Source of the DNA: Amycolatopsis alba DSM 44262
Lineage (GTDB): Bacteria; Actinomycetota; Actinomycetes; Mycobacteriales; Pseudonocardiaceae
DNA: 64,000 bases
Direction of reading: 5' to 3'
Assembly (NCBI RefSeq): GCF_000384215.1
Contig: NZ_KB913032.1
Coordinates: 4,605,665 to 4,669,664 of the forward strand
Shown here piece after piece: positions 33,902 to 43,007 of the stretch; the stretch's first letter is position 1, and every line of letters begins with the position of its first letter. Below the pieces are notes generated by a model. That model did not search any database. It was not told where the DNA came from and saw only the letters and a list, made by a program, of their open reading frames with translations. The position numbers and the translations under genes were made by a program.

Positions 33902-36754
33902 ATGGGCCAGTCTGCTGGGTTCCCACGACGCGACCTGCTGGGCGGCACCGCCGCCGGGCTCCTCCTCGGGGCACTCCCCATGGAGACCGCAGCGACCGCG
34001 GAGGCCGCGGAGACCTCTGTGGACACCGGCGATACGACGTCCGGATGCCACGGGATGAGCACGGACGCGGACTGGTCGCGGTTCCTCGCCGGGCAGGATC
34101 CACGCTGGGAACGGTTGCCGCGCACCTGGTACGAGGGCCCGTTCCTGGGCAACGGTTTCGTCGGCGCGCAGGTCTACCGGGACCGGAACGCGCTCAAATT
34201 CACCGTCGACCACAGCGAATCCCAGGACCACCGGCCCGCTTTCGGTAACGAATGGGGGGTCGCGCGGCTCCCGATCGGGAAGGTGCTGCTCACACCAGTG
34301 GGTGAACTCACCGGCGCCCGGCTGCGGCTCGACCTCTGGAACGCCGAGCTCACCGGGACCGTGACCACCGACAAGGGCACCCTCGAGATCCGCGCGTTCG
34401 TGCACGCTTCGCGCGATCTGCTGGTGGTGGACGTCGCACCGAGCGCGGGGGAGCGAGGGTTCGGTCTCACTTTCGCGCCGGTGCCCGCGGTGAGCCCGCG
34501 GATCGTCCGCGAGCAGCCGCCGAAGGGTTTCGAGCCCAACCCGCCGCCGGTGACCCGGACCGAGGGCGACACCACCGTGGTCGTCCAGCCGCTCGTGGCG
34601 GGCGGGCAGAACGCGACGGCGTACCGGACGCGCCGGGCGGGGCACGGCGGCAAGACGCTTTTCCTGTCGACGGCACACAGTCATCCGGGCACGGAGGCGG
34701 AGGGGCGGGTGCGCTCCGTCGTCGCCGGAGTGTCCACGGTGGACGCGCTGGCCATGCTCCACCGGCGCTGGTGGCACGCGTTCCACCGCCGGAGCTTCCT
34801 GTCCATTCCGGACGCGAGGCTGCAGAGCTTCTACTGGATCCAGCTGTACAAACTGGCGTCCGCCGCCCGCGCCGAAGCGCCGATCATGGCGACCACCGGG
34901 CCCTGGCTGGAGCCGACGCCGTGGCCGTCGGTCTGGTACAACCTCAACGCCCAGCTCGAATACTGGCCGGTGCACGGGTCCAACCACCTCGAACTGGACC
35001 CGATCCCGCGGACGATCGCCGAGAACGGCCGGACGCTGATCGACGGCCTGCGGCCCGAGTACCGCGCGGATTCGATGGGGCTGCGGCGCAGCGCCGACGC
35101 GCGGTTCGCGGACGCCGGGTTCGTCGGTGTGCCGGGGCCGGACGCGGACGCCGAGATCGGCGATCTGCCGTGGCTGCTGCACAACGTCTGGCTGAGCTAC
35201 CGCCACACCATGGACACCGGGATTCTGCGCGACGTCCTGTTCCCGGTGCTGCGCAAGGCGATGAACTACTACCTGCACTTCTTGAAGCCCGGCGCCGACG
35301 GTCGGCTGCACCTGCCGCCGACCTTCTCGCCGGAGTACGGCCGTGCGCCCGACTGCAATTACGACCTCGCGCTGATCCGGTGGAGCTGCCAAACCCTGCT
35401 CGACGCCGCGAAGACCCTGCGGGTCGACGATCCGCAGGCGCTGAGGTGGCGTGAGGTGCTCGACAAGCTCGTCGCCTTCCCCGTCGACGAGAACGGCCTG
35501 ATGGTCGGCACCGGCGTCCCGTTCGCCAAGTCACATCGCCACTACTCGCACATCCTCGCGGCTTATCCGCTGTATCTGCTGAACGTGGACGACCCCGCGC
35601 AGACGGAGCTGATCTCGAAGTCGCTGGCGCACTGGATCAGCTTCGAGGGCGCCCTGCGCGGGTTCAGTTTCACCGGCGCCGCTTCGCTTTCGGCGGCGCT
35701 GGAACGCGGGGACGACGCGCTGAAGCATCTGCGCGCGTTCGTCACGCGGTTCGCGCAGCCCAACACCATGTACTACGAAGCGGGCCCGGTCATCGAAACG
35801 CCGTTGTCCGCGGCGCAGTCGATCCACGACATGCTCTGCCAGAGCTGGGGCGACACGATCCGGATCTTCCCCGCCGTACCTGACGGCTGGCGCGACGTCA
35901 CTCTGCACGACTTCCGCACGCAGGGCGCGTTCCTGGTCAGCGCAGTGCGCAGGGCCGGTGTCACGAAGTTCGTCCGCGTCCTGAGCCTGGCGGGCGAGCC
36001 GCTGAAACTCAGGCCGTCCATCCCCGGACGGCTGGAGGTCGAAGGCGCGCGGTCCTGGCGGCAGCGTCCCGACGGCACGGTGACCATCGACCTCGTGCGG
36101 GGCCGCGAAGTGCTGATCCACGCGCGGGGGAGGCGTCCGGACACGACGATCGCGCCGGTGCCGGTCGGCGAGCCCGCGGCGGCGTGGGGGCTTCCCGCGC
36201 TGCCGCCCGCCGGTGACCTGGTCCCGGTCGATCTCGCCGCGGTGCTGAACTCCGACGGCGTGACCAGTGAGTTCTACCTCGGTGACGGCGATTTCGACGG
36301 TTCGGGCAACACCTATCCCGCCGCCCAGCTGCCCCAGACCGGACAGGTCGCCGACGACGGTGTCCCGTTCCTGTTCGTCAACGGCAGCGAGGGCACGCCG
36401 AACAACGTCGTCGGCGCGACGATCCCGTTGCCCGCCGGGAAGTACGCCACCCTGCACCTGCTCGGCGCCGCCGACACCGGCAACGTCGTGACCACGCTGA
36501 AGGTGTCCTATGTGGATGGATCGGCGGACGTCCCCCTGCGGCTCACCGGCTGGCGCGCGGCGGCGGCGTTCGGCGAGAGCGAGGCCGTCACCACGAACCA
36601 GCTGCACTCACGGTCCGGGATCCAGCCCGTGAAGCTTGCGATCTTCCACCAGCGGATCCCGCTCGACCCGGCGCGCGAGGTCGTGTCGGTCACGCTCCCC
36701 GCCGCCACCCCGAGGCCGCACGTCTTCGCGGTCACCCTGGAGAAGGGAAAGTAG
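33902..36754 (+). CDS. Tat-exported glycoside hydrolase, GH95-like
   Basis: A 950-residue protein from ATG 33902; an ATG 6 bases upstream is also in frame. The N-terminus FPRRDLLGGTAAGLLLGALP is a twin-arginine signal. WYEGPFLGNGFVGAQVYRD opens the GH95 beta-domain; the (alpha/alpha)6 barrel has VWYNLNAQLEYWPVHGSNHL, which corresponds to the family's NxNxQMNYWP motif, then FSPEYGRAPDCNYDLALIRW and MLCQSWGDTIRIFPAVPDGW. The last ~210 residues (VPVDLAAVLNSDGVTSEFYL, YPAAQLPQTGQ) look like an added beta-sandwich. GH95 enzymes are alpha-L-fucosidases or alpha-L-galactosidases; the actual sugar is uncertain. It is followed 2 bp later by a lyase-like gene. Confidence 0.8.
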   Translation: MGQSAGFPRRDLLGGTAAGLLLGALPMETAATAEAAETSVDTGDTTSGCHGMSTDADWSRFLAGQDPRWERLPRTWYEGPFLGNGFVGAQVYRDRNALKFTVDHSESQDHRPAFGNEWGVARLPIGKVLLTPVGELTGARLRLDLWNAELTGTVTTDKGTLEIRAFVHASRDLLVVDVAPSAGERGFGLTFAPVPAVSPRIVREQPPKGFEPNPPPVTRTEGDTTVVVQPLVAGGQNATAYRTRRAGHGGKTLFLSTAHSHPGTEAEGRVRSVVAGVSTVDALAMLHRRWWHAFHRRSFLSIPDARLQSFYWIQLYKLASAARAEAPIMATTGPWLEPTPWPSVWYNLNAQLEYWPVHGSNHLELDPIPRTIAENGRTLIDGLRPEYRADSMGLRRSADARFADAGFVGVPGPDADAEIGDLPWLLHNVWLSYRHTMDTGILRDVLFPVLRKAMNYYLHFLKPGADGRLHLPPTFSPEYGRAPDCNYDLALIRWSCQTLLDAAKTLRVDDPQALRWREVLDKLVAFPVDENGLMVGTGVPFAKSHRHYSHILAAYPLYLLNVDDPAQTELISKSLAHWISFEGALRGFSFTGAASLSAALERGDDALKHLRAFVTRFAQPNTMYYEAGPVIETPLSAAQSIHDMLCQSWGDTIRIFPAVPDGWRDVTLHDFRTQGAFLVSAVRRAGVTKFVRVLSLAGEPLKLRPSIPGRLEVEGARSWRQRPDGTVTIDLVRGREVLIHARGRRPDTTIAPVPVGEPAAAWGLPALPPAGDLVPVDLAAVLNSDGVTSEFYLGDGDFDGSGNTYPAAQLPQTGQVADDGVPFLFVNGSEGTPNNVVGATIPLPAGKYATLHLLGAADTGNVVTTLKVSYVDGSADVPLRLTGWRAAAAFGESEAVTTNQLHSRSGIQPVKLAIFHQRIPLDPAREVVSVTLPAATPRPHVFAVTLEKGK

Positions 36755-36756
36755 CC

Positions 36757-37515
36757 ATGGAGAACTTCGACCGCCGGAAGGCGCTCATCCTGGGAGCGGG
36801 CGTGCTCGGCGCGGCCGCGCTCGGGACCGGGACCGCGCACGCGGCCACCTGGACACCGCGATGGAGCCCGGACCCGGCGAAGGACGGCCTGCGCGCGTTC
36901 GAGGGCCTGGAGGACGACCGCGCCGGATCGCATCCCGGCGTGAAGCACATCTACCCCGAAGGCGACCACTGGCGCTTCGACATGCACACGCGGGATGTCG
37001 ACACATCGACAGATCGGCAGCGCAACGAGGCGAAGGGGATGCGCGACGGCGACAAGACGTACAAGATCCTGAAGGACGAGACCTGGCGGATCTCCTACCA
37101 GGCGTTTTGGCCCACCGAACTGACCGCGACGACGGCGTTCACCCACCTGTTCCAGATGAAGGTCCCCGACGTCGGGCCTCCGCAGTGGACCCTCACGCCG
37201 CGCCAGAAGGGCGGCAAAGGGGTGCTGACCATCGCCGGTGACTCGGGCGCGGAAGCCGACCTCGCCGACTACGCGCCGCTCCAGAACAAGTGGATCGACG
37301 TGTCCTGGGAGTTCAAGGCCTCCCACAATGGCTACTTGCACTGCGTGCTCAAGGACGGTTCCCGGACCGTCGCCGACGTCCGGAAGGCCGCGGATCTGTG
37401 GCGGGACGTGAACTACCTGCGGCCGAAATGGGGCGTCTACCGCAGCCTGAACTCGTCCGGCCTGAAGAACTGCCACCAGAACATCCGCGGCCTGATGTCC
37501 TCGCAGCTGGTCTGA
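36757..37515 (+). CDS. Tat-exported polysaccharide-lyase-like protein
   Basis: A 252-residue protein with a twin-arginine signal (FDRRKALILGAGVLGAAALG, cleavage near AHAATW). The mature part has jelly-roll-type sequence: WRFDMHTRDVDTSTDRQRNE, RISYQAFWPTELTATTAFTH, WIDVSWEFKASHNGYLHCVL, and ends with YLRPKWGVYRSLNSSG. The late WGxYRS phrase and domain size resemble the heparinase-I-like polysaccharide lyases (beta-jelly roll). Catalytic residues were not assigned. It is translationally coupled to the GH95-like gene (2-bp gap), so both probably act on the same extracellular glycan. Confidence 0.65.
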   Translation: MENFDRRKALILGAGVLGAAALGTGTAHAATWTPRWSPDPAKDGLRAFEGLEDDRAGSHPGVKHIYPEGDHWRFDMHTRDVDTSTDRQRNEAKGMRDGDKTYKILKDETWRISYQAFWPTELTATTAFTHLFQMKVPDVGPPQWTLTPRQKGGKGVLTIAGDSGAEADLADYAPLQNKWIDVSWEFKASHNGYLHCVLKDGSRTVADVRKAADLWRDVNYLRPKWGVYRSLNSSGLKNCHQNIRGLMSSQLV

Positions 37516-37845
37516 GGTCACCGACGGTGGCGACGGCGTCCCCGGTGACAGGGCGTCGGTCGTCGCCTCGGCACGCCCGCGCAGGGGTCCTGAACAGGGC
37601 GTGAACGCCCTCGTCGCCCGGCTCGAACGGGGGAAGGGGACCGTCCCGCGACTGCTCCGTTGTGATCACCGTAAGTACTCCATTCGTCGCGCTTACGACT
37701 CATGAGTAAACGTTTGTGTTACGTAGCGTGCCTTTCCTATGGCAGCAAAGCGGCCGTTAGGTACCGTCTCTCGGTCGAACCCGGCAGCGTCGCCGGGTCG
37801 CTTTCTTCGGACCATCCGCTGGATCAGCGGGGAGGGAGACACACG
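37516..37845 (+). promoter_or_regulatory. 330-bp gap: terminator-like hairpin, palindrome and structured leader of the nucleoside operon
   Basis: AGGGCGT-GA-ACGCCCT (37596-37611) is a compact hairpin after the glycosidase operon. ACTCATGAGT (37698-37707) is a perfect palindrome in an AT-richer promoter-like stretch. Two hairpins follow near the next start: CCCGGC/GCCGGG at about 37779-37797, followed by TCGCTTTCTT, and CCGCTG-GAT-CAGCGG (37816-37830) just before the GGAGGGAG ribosome binding site. The leader could attenuate expression; it matches no riboswitch I know. No gene seen. Confidence 0.45.
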
Positions 37846-38994
37846 TTGCGTCGCATGCGTGGAACCGCGCTGGCCGCCGCCGCCATGGCCGGTGCATTGG
37901 TACTGGCCGGGTGCGCGAAGGATTCAGGTGCGGGGAACAACAACAACGCGAGCACTGGGGACCAGTCCGCCAGCTGCGTGACGGCGCCGAAGCCGCCCGC
38001 CGCGGCGGCCGCCACGACCAGCTCCGCGCAGGCCGGTGAGAAGGTCGACGGCAGCAAGCTCAAGGTCGCGCTGGCCTTCGACGTCGGCGGCCGTGGCGAC
38101 GCGTCGTTCAACGACTCCGCCGCCGCCGGTACCGACAAGGCCAAGACCGAGCTCGGCGTCACCGCGGTCACCGAAAGCACCGCCGCCGCGACCGAGGACG
38201 AGGCCGCCAAGTCGCAGCGTCTCGACCAGCTCGCGTCGCAGGGCTTCAGCCCGGTCATCGCGGTCGGCTTCGCCTACGCCAAGGCCGTCGGCGCCATCGC
38301 GCCGAAGTACCCGAACACCCAGTTCGCGATCGTCGACGACGACTCCGTCAAGGCGCCGAACGTCACCCCGCTGGTCTTCGCCGAGGAGCAGGGCTCGTTC
38401 CTGGCCGGTGTCGCCGCCGCGTACAAGTCGAAGAAGTGCCACGTCGGCTTCGTCGGCGGCGTGAACACGCCGCTGATCCAGAAGTTCGAGGCCGGCTTCC
38501 TGCAGGGTGTGAAGGCCGCGTCGACCAAGGCCGTCATCGAGGACGAGTACCTCACCCCGGCCGGTGACTTCTCCGGGTTCCAGGACCCGGCGAAGGGCAA
38601 CGTGAAGGCCGCCGCGCAGATCGCCAAGGGCGCGGACGTCGTCTACCACGCCGCCGGTGCCTCCGGTAAGGGCGTTTTCGAGGCCGCGAAGTCGAACAAC
38701 GCGCTCGCCATCGGCGTCGACTCCGACCAGTACAACCAGAAGACGGTCGAGGCGTCGAAGGACGTCATCATCACCTCGATGCTCAAGCGCGTCGACGTGG
38801 CGGTGTTCGACTACCTGCGCGCCCTGGCCAAGGGTGACCTGACGTCGCTGCCGAAGCGCTTCGACCTCAAGGTCGACGGCGTCGGCTACGCCACCTCCGG
38901 TGGCAAGATCGACGACATCAAGGACGTCCTCGACGGCTACAAGGCGCAGATCGTCTCCGGGGCGATCACCGTCTCGGACAAGCCGCAGAAGTAA
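37846..38994 (+). CDS. BMP-family nucleoside-binding lipoprotein of ABC importer
   Basis: A 382-residue lipoprotein. TTG 37846 is chosen because GGAGGGAG lies 7-10 bases upstream; ATG 37855 would also keep the signal. Lipobox LAGC (Cys23). A Thr/Ala/Asn-rich linker is followed by a PnrA/BmpA fold: VALAFDVGGRGDASFNDSAA, IAVGFAYAKAVGAIAPKYPN, VVYHAAGASGKGVFEAA, IGVDSDQYNQ. These residues bind purine and pyrimidine nucleosides in PnrA. It heads the importer operon, separated from the ATPase gene by a hairpin. Confidence 0.92.
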   Translation: MRRMRGTALAAAAMAGALVLAGCAKDSGAGNNNNASTGDQSASCVTAPKPPAAAAATTSSAQAGEKVDGSKLKVALAFDVGGRGDASFNDSAAAGTDKAKTELGVTAVTESTAAATEDEAAKSQRLDQLASQGFSPVIAVGFAYAKAVGAIAPKYPNTQFAIVDDDSVKAPNVTPLVFAEEQGSFLAGVAAAYKSKKCHVGFVGGVNTPLIQKFEAGFLQGVKAASTKAVIEDEYLTPAGDFSGFQDPAKGNVKAAAQIAKGADVVYHAAGASGKGVFEAAKSNNALAIGVDSDQYNQKTVEASKDVIITSMLKRVDVAVFDYLRALAKGDLTSLPKRFDLKVDGVGYATSGGKIDDIKDVLDGYKAQIVSGAITVSDKPQK

Positions 38995-39001
38995 GCTCCA
39001 C

Positions 39002-39046
39002 CAGGTAGCAGGGCTCGGAAGGACGACCCTTCCGAGCCCTCACCTG
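39002..39046 (+). terminator. Internal hairpin between lipoprotein and ATPase genes
   Basis: AGGGCTCGGAAGG (39010-39022), loop ACGAC, exact complement (39028-39040), with outer CAGGT/ACCTG pairs. There is no strong U-tract. Such hairpins behind solute-binding-protein genes act as partial terminators or mRNA stabilisers and raise the lipoprotein level over the transporter level. Confidence 0.7.
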
Positions 39047-39072
39047 TTTACCCAGAACTGGATGGCTTTTTG

Positions 39073-40650
39073 ATGAGCGCTCCCCAGGCCGAGGTCACCG
39101 ACGCCCCCGACCGGGGTGAACCGGCCGTGCAGCTGACCGGGATCACGAAGCGATTCCCCGGTGTCGTGGCCAACTCCGACGTCAACCTCACCGTCACCAA
39201 AGGCGAGGTGCACGCCGTCTGCGGCGAGAACGGCGCGGGCAAATCGACCCTGATGAAAATCCTCTACGGCATGCAACAGCCGGACGAGGGCGACATCGCG
39301 ATCAACGGCGAACCGGTGAAACTGCGCAACCCGCAGGACGCCATCAAGGCCGGGATCGGGATGGTCCACCAGCACTTCATGCTCGCCGACAACCTCACCG
39401 TCGGGGAGAACGTCTTCCTCGGCGCGGAGAACCTGCACGGCATCGGCCGCGCCGCCAGGGCGAAACTGGCGGAACTCGCCGGCCGGGTCGGCCTGCACGC
39501 CCGCCCGGACGCGCTGCTGGAGGAACTCGGCGTCGCCGACCGCCAGCGCGTGGAGATCGTCAAGGTGCTCTACCGCGGCGCGCGGATCATCATCCTCGAC
39601 GAGCCCACCGCGGTGCTCGTGCCGCAGGAGGTCGACGCGCTGTTCGAGACCGTCCGTGCCATGCAGAAGGACGGCTTCACCTTCCTCTTCATCTCGCACA
39701 AGCTCGACGAGGTGCGCGCGATCGCCGACACGGTCACCGTGATCCGCCGCGGCACCACGGTCGGCTCGGCCGATCCGAAGACGATCACCTCGCGCCAGCT
39801 GGCCGAGATGATGGTCGGCTCGGAGCTGCCCAGCCCGGAGACCCGCGAGTCCACCGTGACCGACCGGGACGTCCTGCGCCTGGACGACGTCTGCCTGAAG
39901 GTCGAGGGTTCCGAGCGGAACGTGCTCGACCACATCTCCTTCACCGTGCACGCGGGTGAGGTCCTCGGGATCGCCGGGGTCGAGGGCAACGGCCAGACCG
40001 AGCTCGTCGAGACGATCATGGGCATGCGCAAGGGCGGCGGCCGGATCGAACTGACCGAGGCCGACGGCGACGTCGTCGAACTCCACAAACTGGGGACGCT
40101 CGCCCGCCGCGAGGCCGGCATCGGCTACATCGCCGAAGACCGCACGCGGCACAGCCTGCTGCTCACGCAACCCTTGTGGGTCAACCGGATCCTCGGCTAC
40201 CAGACCCGCAAGCCGGTCGCGAAAGGACAGTTGCTCGACATCGACGGCGCGCGGGAGGACACCCGCCGCATCGTCGAGGAGTACGACGTCCGCACGCCGG
40301 GTATCGACGTCCCCGCCGCCGCGCTTTCGGGTGGCAACCAGCAGAAGCTGATCGTCGGGCGCGAGCTTTCCGGTAACCCGGTCCTGCTGATCGCCTCACA
40401 TCCGACCCGCGGTGTCGACGTCGGCGCGCAGGCGCTGATCTGGGAGCAGATCCGCCAGGCCCGAGCGGCCGGGCTGGCCGTGCTGTTGATTTCGGCCGAC
40501 CTCGACGAGCTGATCGGGCTGTCGGACACCATCCAGGTCATGCTCCGCGGACGGCTGGTCGGCGAGGCCGACCCCGCGACCGTGACCCCGCAGCAACTGG
40601 GCTCCGCGATGACGGGTGCCTCCGAAGACTCCGAAGAAGGTGCATCGTGA
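39073..40650 (+). CDS. Nucleoside ABC importer ATPase (two fused ABC domains)
   Basis: A 525-residue protein from ATG 39073. Domain 1: Walker A CGENGAGKST (~residues 53-62), Walker B IIILDEPTAVLVPQE, H-loop LFISHKLDE. Domain 2: GVEGNGQTE in place of a full Walker A, signature LSGGNQQKLIVGRE, and LLIASHPTRGVDVG in place of Walker B, the degenerate form usual in YufO/RbsA-like ATPases. It energises uptake by the two permeases that follow. Its stop overlaps the next GTG (GTGA). Confidence 0.94.
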   Translation: MSAPQAEVTDAPDRGEPAVQLTGITKRFPGVVANSDVNLTVTKGEVHAVCGENGAGKSTLMKILYGMQQPDEGDIAINGEPVKLRNPQDAIKAGIGMVHQHFMLADNLTVGENVFLGAENLHGIGRAARAKLAELAGRVGLHARPDALLEELGVADRQRVEIVKVLYRGARIIILDEPTAVLVPQEVDALFETVRAMQKDGFTFLFISHKLDEVRAIADTVTVIRRGTTVGSADPKTITSRQLAEMMVGSELPSPETRESTVTDRDVLRLDDVCLKVEGSERNVLDHISFTVHAGEVLGIAGVEGNGQTELVETIMGMRKGGGRIELTEADGDVVELHKLGTLARREAGIGYIAEDRTRHSLLLTQPLWVNRILGYQTRKPVAKGQLLDIDGAREDTRRIVEEYDVRTPGIDVPAAALSGGNQQKLIVGRELSGNPVLLIASHPTRGVDVGAQALIWEQIRQARAAGLAVLLISADLDELIGLSDTIQVMLRGRLVGEADPATVTPQQLGSAMTGASEDSEEGAS

Positions 40651-41735
40651 GTTCCTGGCGTACGAGGCTGCTGCCGCCTCTGCTCGCGATCGTTTTCGCG
40701 GTCATCCTGACGGCCATCGCGCTGATCATCTCGGGCGCGGATCCGCTCCAGGCCTACGGCACGATGATCGGCCAGCTCTTCAAGGGCTCGACAGCCGTCG
40801 ACACGGTGAACCTCGCGACGGTCTACTACCTGTCCGGGCTCGCGGTGGCCATCGGCTTCCAGATGAACCTCTTCAACATCGGTGTCGAGGGCCAGTACCG
40901 GTTCGCCGCCATCGTCACCGCCATCATCGGCGGGGCGCTGAAGCTGCCGCCGGTGATCCACGTGCTCGCGATCCTGGTCGTCGCGGTCTTGAGCGGCATG
41001 CTCTACGCGGCGATCCCCGCGGTGCTGAAGGTGACCCGAGGCGTTTCCGAGGTCATCTCGACGATCATGCTGAACGCGATCGTCGGCGGCATCGTGGCGT
41101 TCCTGGTCAACGCCGACCAGTTCGGCGTGCAGACCGGCAACAACATCGCCACCCGCGAGATCGCCGAAACCGGCCGGATCCCCGGTGTCCCGATCGGGTC
41201 GGGCGAACTGTTCGGCTTCGTGTTCATCGCGGCGCTGATCGGCGCGGCCTACTGGTTCATGCTCAACCGGACCCGGTTCGGGTTCGAGCTGAAGGCCTCC
41301 GGCGAATCGACGACGGCCGCCGCCGCGGGCGGGGTCAACGCCAAGAAGATGACGCTGATCGCGATGCTGCTTTCCGGTGGCGTCGCCGGTCTGATCGCGA
41401 TGCCGGAACTGCTCGGCCGCGACTTCACCTACGGCATCACCTCGACCCAGATGTACGGCTTCACCGGCATCGCGGTCGCGCTGCTCGGCCGTAACCACCC
41501 GGCCGGGATCGCGCTGGGCGCGCTGCTGTGGGCGTTCCTCGACCGGTCCGCGGTGTCGCTCGAACAGATCAACGTGTCCAAAGAGATCGCCACGATCATG
41601 CAGGGCGTGATCGTGCTGTCGGTCGTCATCGCGTACGAGATCGTGCGCCGCGCGGACCTGGCCGCCGAACAGCGTCGCGTGGGTCGCGCGCTGGCGGGCA
41701 AGGGTTCCAGCGTGTCCGAGGGAGGTGCGGTGTGA
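40647..41735 (+). CDS. Nucleoside ABC importer permease 1
   Basis: A 362-residue membrane protein with about 8-10 helices, of the YufP/branched-chain-type permease family: FQMNLFNIGVEGQYRFAAIV, VTRGVSEVISTIMLNAIVGG, and RTRFGFELKASGESTTAAAA, then GGVAGLIAMPELLGRDF. GTG start overlaps the ATPase stop and its own stop overlaps the next GTG, so the three genes are translationally coupled. It pairs with the next permease as a heterodimer. Confidence 0.93.
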   Translation: MSSWRTRLLPPLLAIVFAVILTAIALIISGADPLQAYGTMIGQLFKGSTAVDTVNLATVYYLSGLAVAIGFQMNLFNIGVEGQYRFAAIVTAIIGGALKLPPVIHVLAILVVAVLSGMLYAAIPAVLKVTRGVSEVISTIMLNAIVGGIVAFLVNADQFGVQTGNNIATREIAETGRIPGVPIGSGELFGFVFIAALIGAAYWFMLNRTRFGFELKASGESTTAAAAGGVNAKKMTLIAMLLSGGVAGLIAMPELLGRDFTYGITSTQMYGFTGIAVALLGRNHPAGIALGALLWAFLDRSAVSLEQINVSKEIATIMQGVIVLSVVIAYEIVRRADLAAEQRRVGRALAGKGSSVSEGGAV

Positions 41736-43006
41736 CCACCGCGGATGTACTTTCGCCCAACTCGGGCGGGACCACCATGCCGGTGAAACCGCCGAAGCGG
41801 CGTATCCCCGGCTGGGCCAAGGGCGCCATCTGGGGTTTGCTGGCGGTCGGGGTGCTCGCGATCGCGTCGTACGCCACCGGCGTCAACACGCTGACCTCGA
41901 CCAACACCGCGCACACCGCGTTGCGGCTGGCGCTGCCGATCCTGCTGTGCGCGCTCGGCGGGCTGTGGGCCGAACGCGCGGGCGTGATCAACATCGGCCT
42001 CGAAGGCATGATGATCCTCGGCACCTGGGGCGCCGCGTGGGGCGCGTACCACGGCGGGGTCTGGGCCGGGCTGATCTCGGCGGTCGTGTTCGGCGCGCTC
42101 GGCGGTCTGCTGCACGCCGTCGCGACGGTGACCTTCAACGTCAACCACATCGTCTCCGGTGTGGCGATCAACCTGCTCGGTCTCGGGGTCGCGAAGTACC
42201 TCGCGAACCTGATCTTCACCCCGCTTTCGGGGAACCCGCGCCAGTCGCCGCCGGTGCCGAAGTTCGACACCTATTCGGCGACGTTCCTCTCGGACTGGTT
42301 GTCGGATCTGGAAAAGATGCAGCGCGTCTTCATCTCCGACCTCGCCGGGATCCTCAACGGCCTGGTCACCGAGGTCGCGCCGCTGACGATGATCGCGATC
42401 GCGCTGGTCCCGATCAGCTACCTCGTGCTGTGGCGCACGCGGTTCGGCCTGCGGCTGCGGTCCTGCGGGGAGAACCCGGTCGCGGCCGAGTCGCTCGGCG
42501 TGAACGTCTACCTGCACAAGTACGTCGCCATGATCATCTCCGGCGGGCTCGCCGGGATGGGTGGCGCGTCGCTCGTGCTGCTCGCGGGCGGGGCGGACTA
42601 CCTGGAGAACCAGACCAACAACCGCGGGTACATCGGCCTCGCGGCGATGATCTTCGGCAACTGGCGGCCGGGTGGCCTGCTCGGCGGCGCGGCGCTGTTC
42701 GGGTACGCCGACGGTCTCCAGCTCGCCGGTGGCGGCACGGCGGTGCTCGCGCTGCTCTACGGCGCGGTGATCCTGCTGGCCGTGATCGTGGCCGTGCAGC
42801 TGTTCCGCCGTCAGTGGATCGCCGCCGCGCTCGGTGTCGTCGGCGCGGGCGCGCTGTACGCGATCTACTGGACCAACGACGACCTGCCCAGCGACCTCAT
42901 CCCGTACACGGCGCACTTCGTGACGCTGATCGTGCTGGCGGTGGCTTCGCAGCGGCTGCGGCCGCCCAAGGCGGACGGCGCGCTGTACCGACGAGGTGAG
43001 GACTGA
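41732..43006 (+). CDS. Nucleoside ABC importer permease 2
   Basis: A 424-residue permease of the YufQ type from GTG 41732 (VTTADVLSPNSGGTTMPVKP), in GTGA overlap with permease 1. Features: ALGGLWAERAGVINIGLEGM, NVNHIVSGVAINLLGLGV, RTRFGLRLRSCGENPVAAES, LGVNVYLHKYVAMIISGGLA. It has extra C-terminal helices (LFRRQWIAAALGVVGAGALY, SDLIPYTAHFVTLIVLAVAS) beyond the usual ~310 residues, with the tail GALYRRGED. It ends 1 bp before the cytidine deaminase ATG. Confidence 0.93.
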   Translation: MTTADVLSPNSGGTTMPVKPPKRRIPGWAKGAIWGLLAVGVLAIASYATGVNTLTSTNTAHTALRLALPILLCALGGLWAERAGVINIGLEGMMILGTWGAAWGAYHGGVWAGLISAVVFGALGGLLHAVATVTFNVNHIVSGVAINLLGLGVAKYLANLIFTPLSGNPRQSPPVPKFDTYSATFLSDWLSDLEKMQRVFISDLAGILNGLVTEVAPLTMIAIALVPISYLVLWRTRFGLRLRSCGENPVAAESLGVNVYLHKYVAMIISGGLAGMGGASLVLLAGGADYLENQTNNRGYIGLAAMIFGNWRPGGLLGGAALFGYADGLQLAGGGTAVLALLYGAVILLAVIVAVQLFRRQWIAAALGVVGAGALYAIYWTNDDLPSDLIPYTAHFVTLIVLAVASQRLRPPKADGALYRRGED

Positions 43007-43007
43007 C

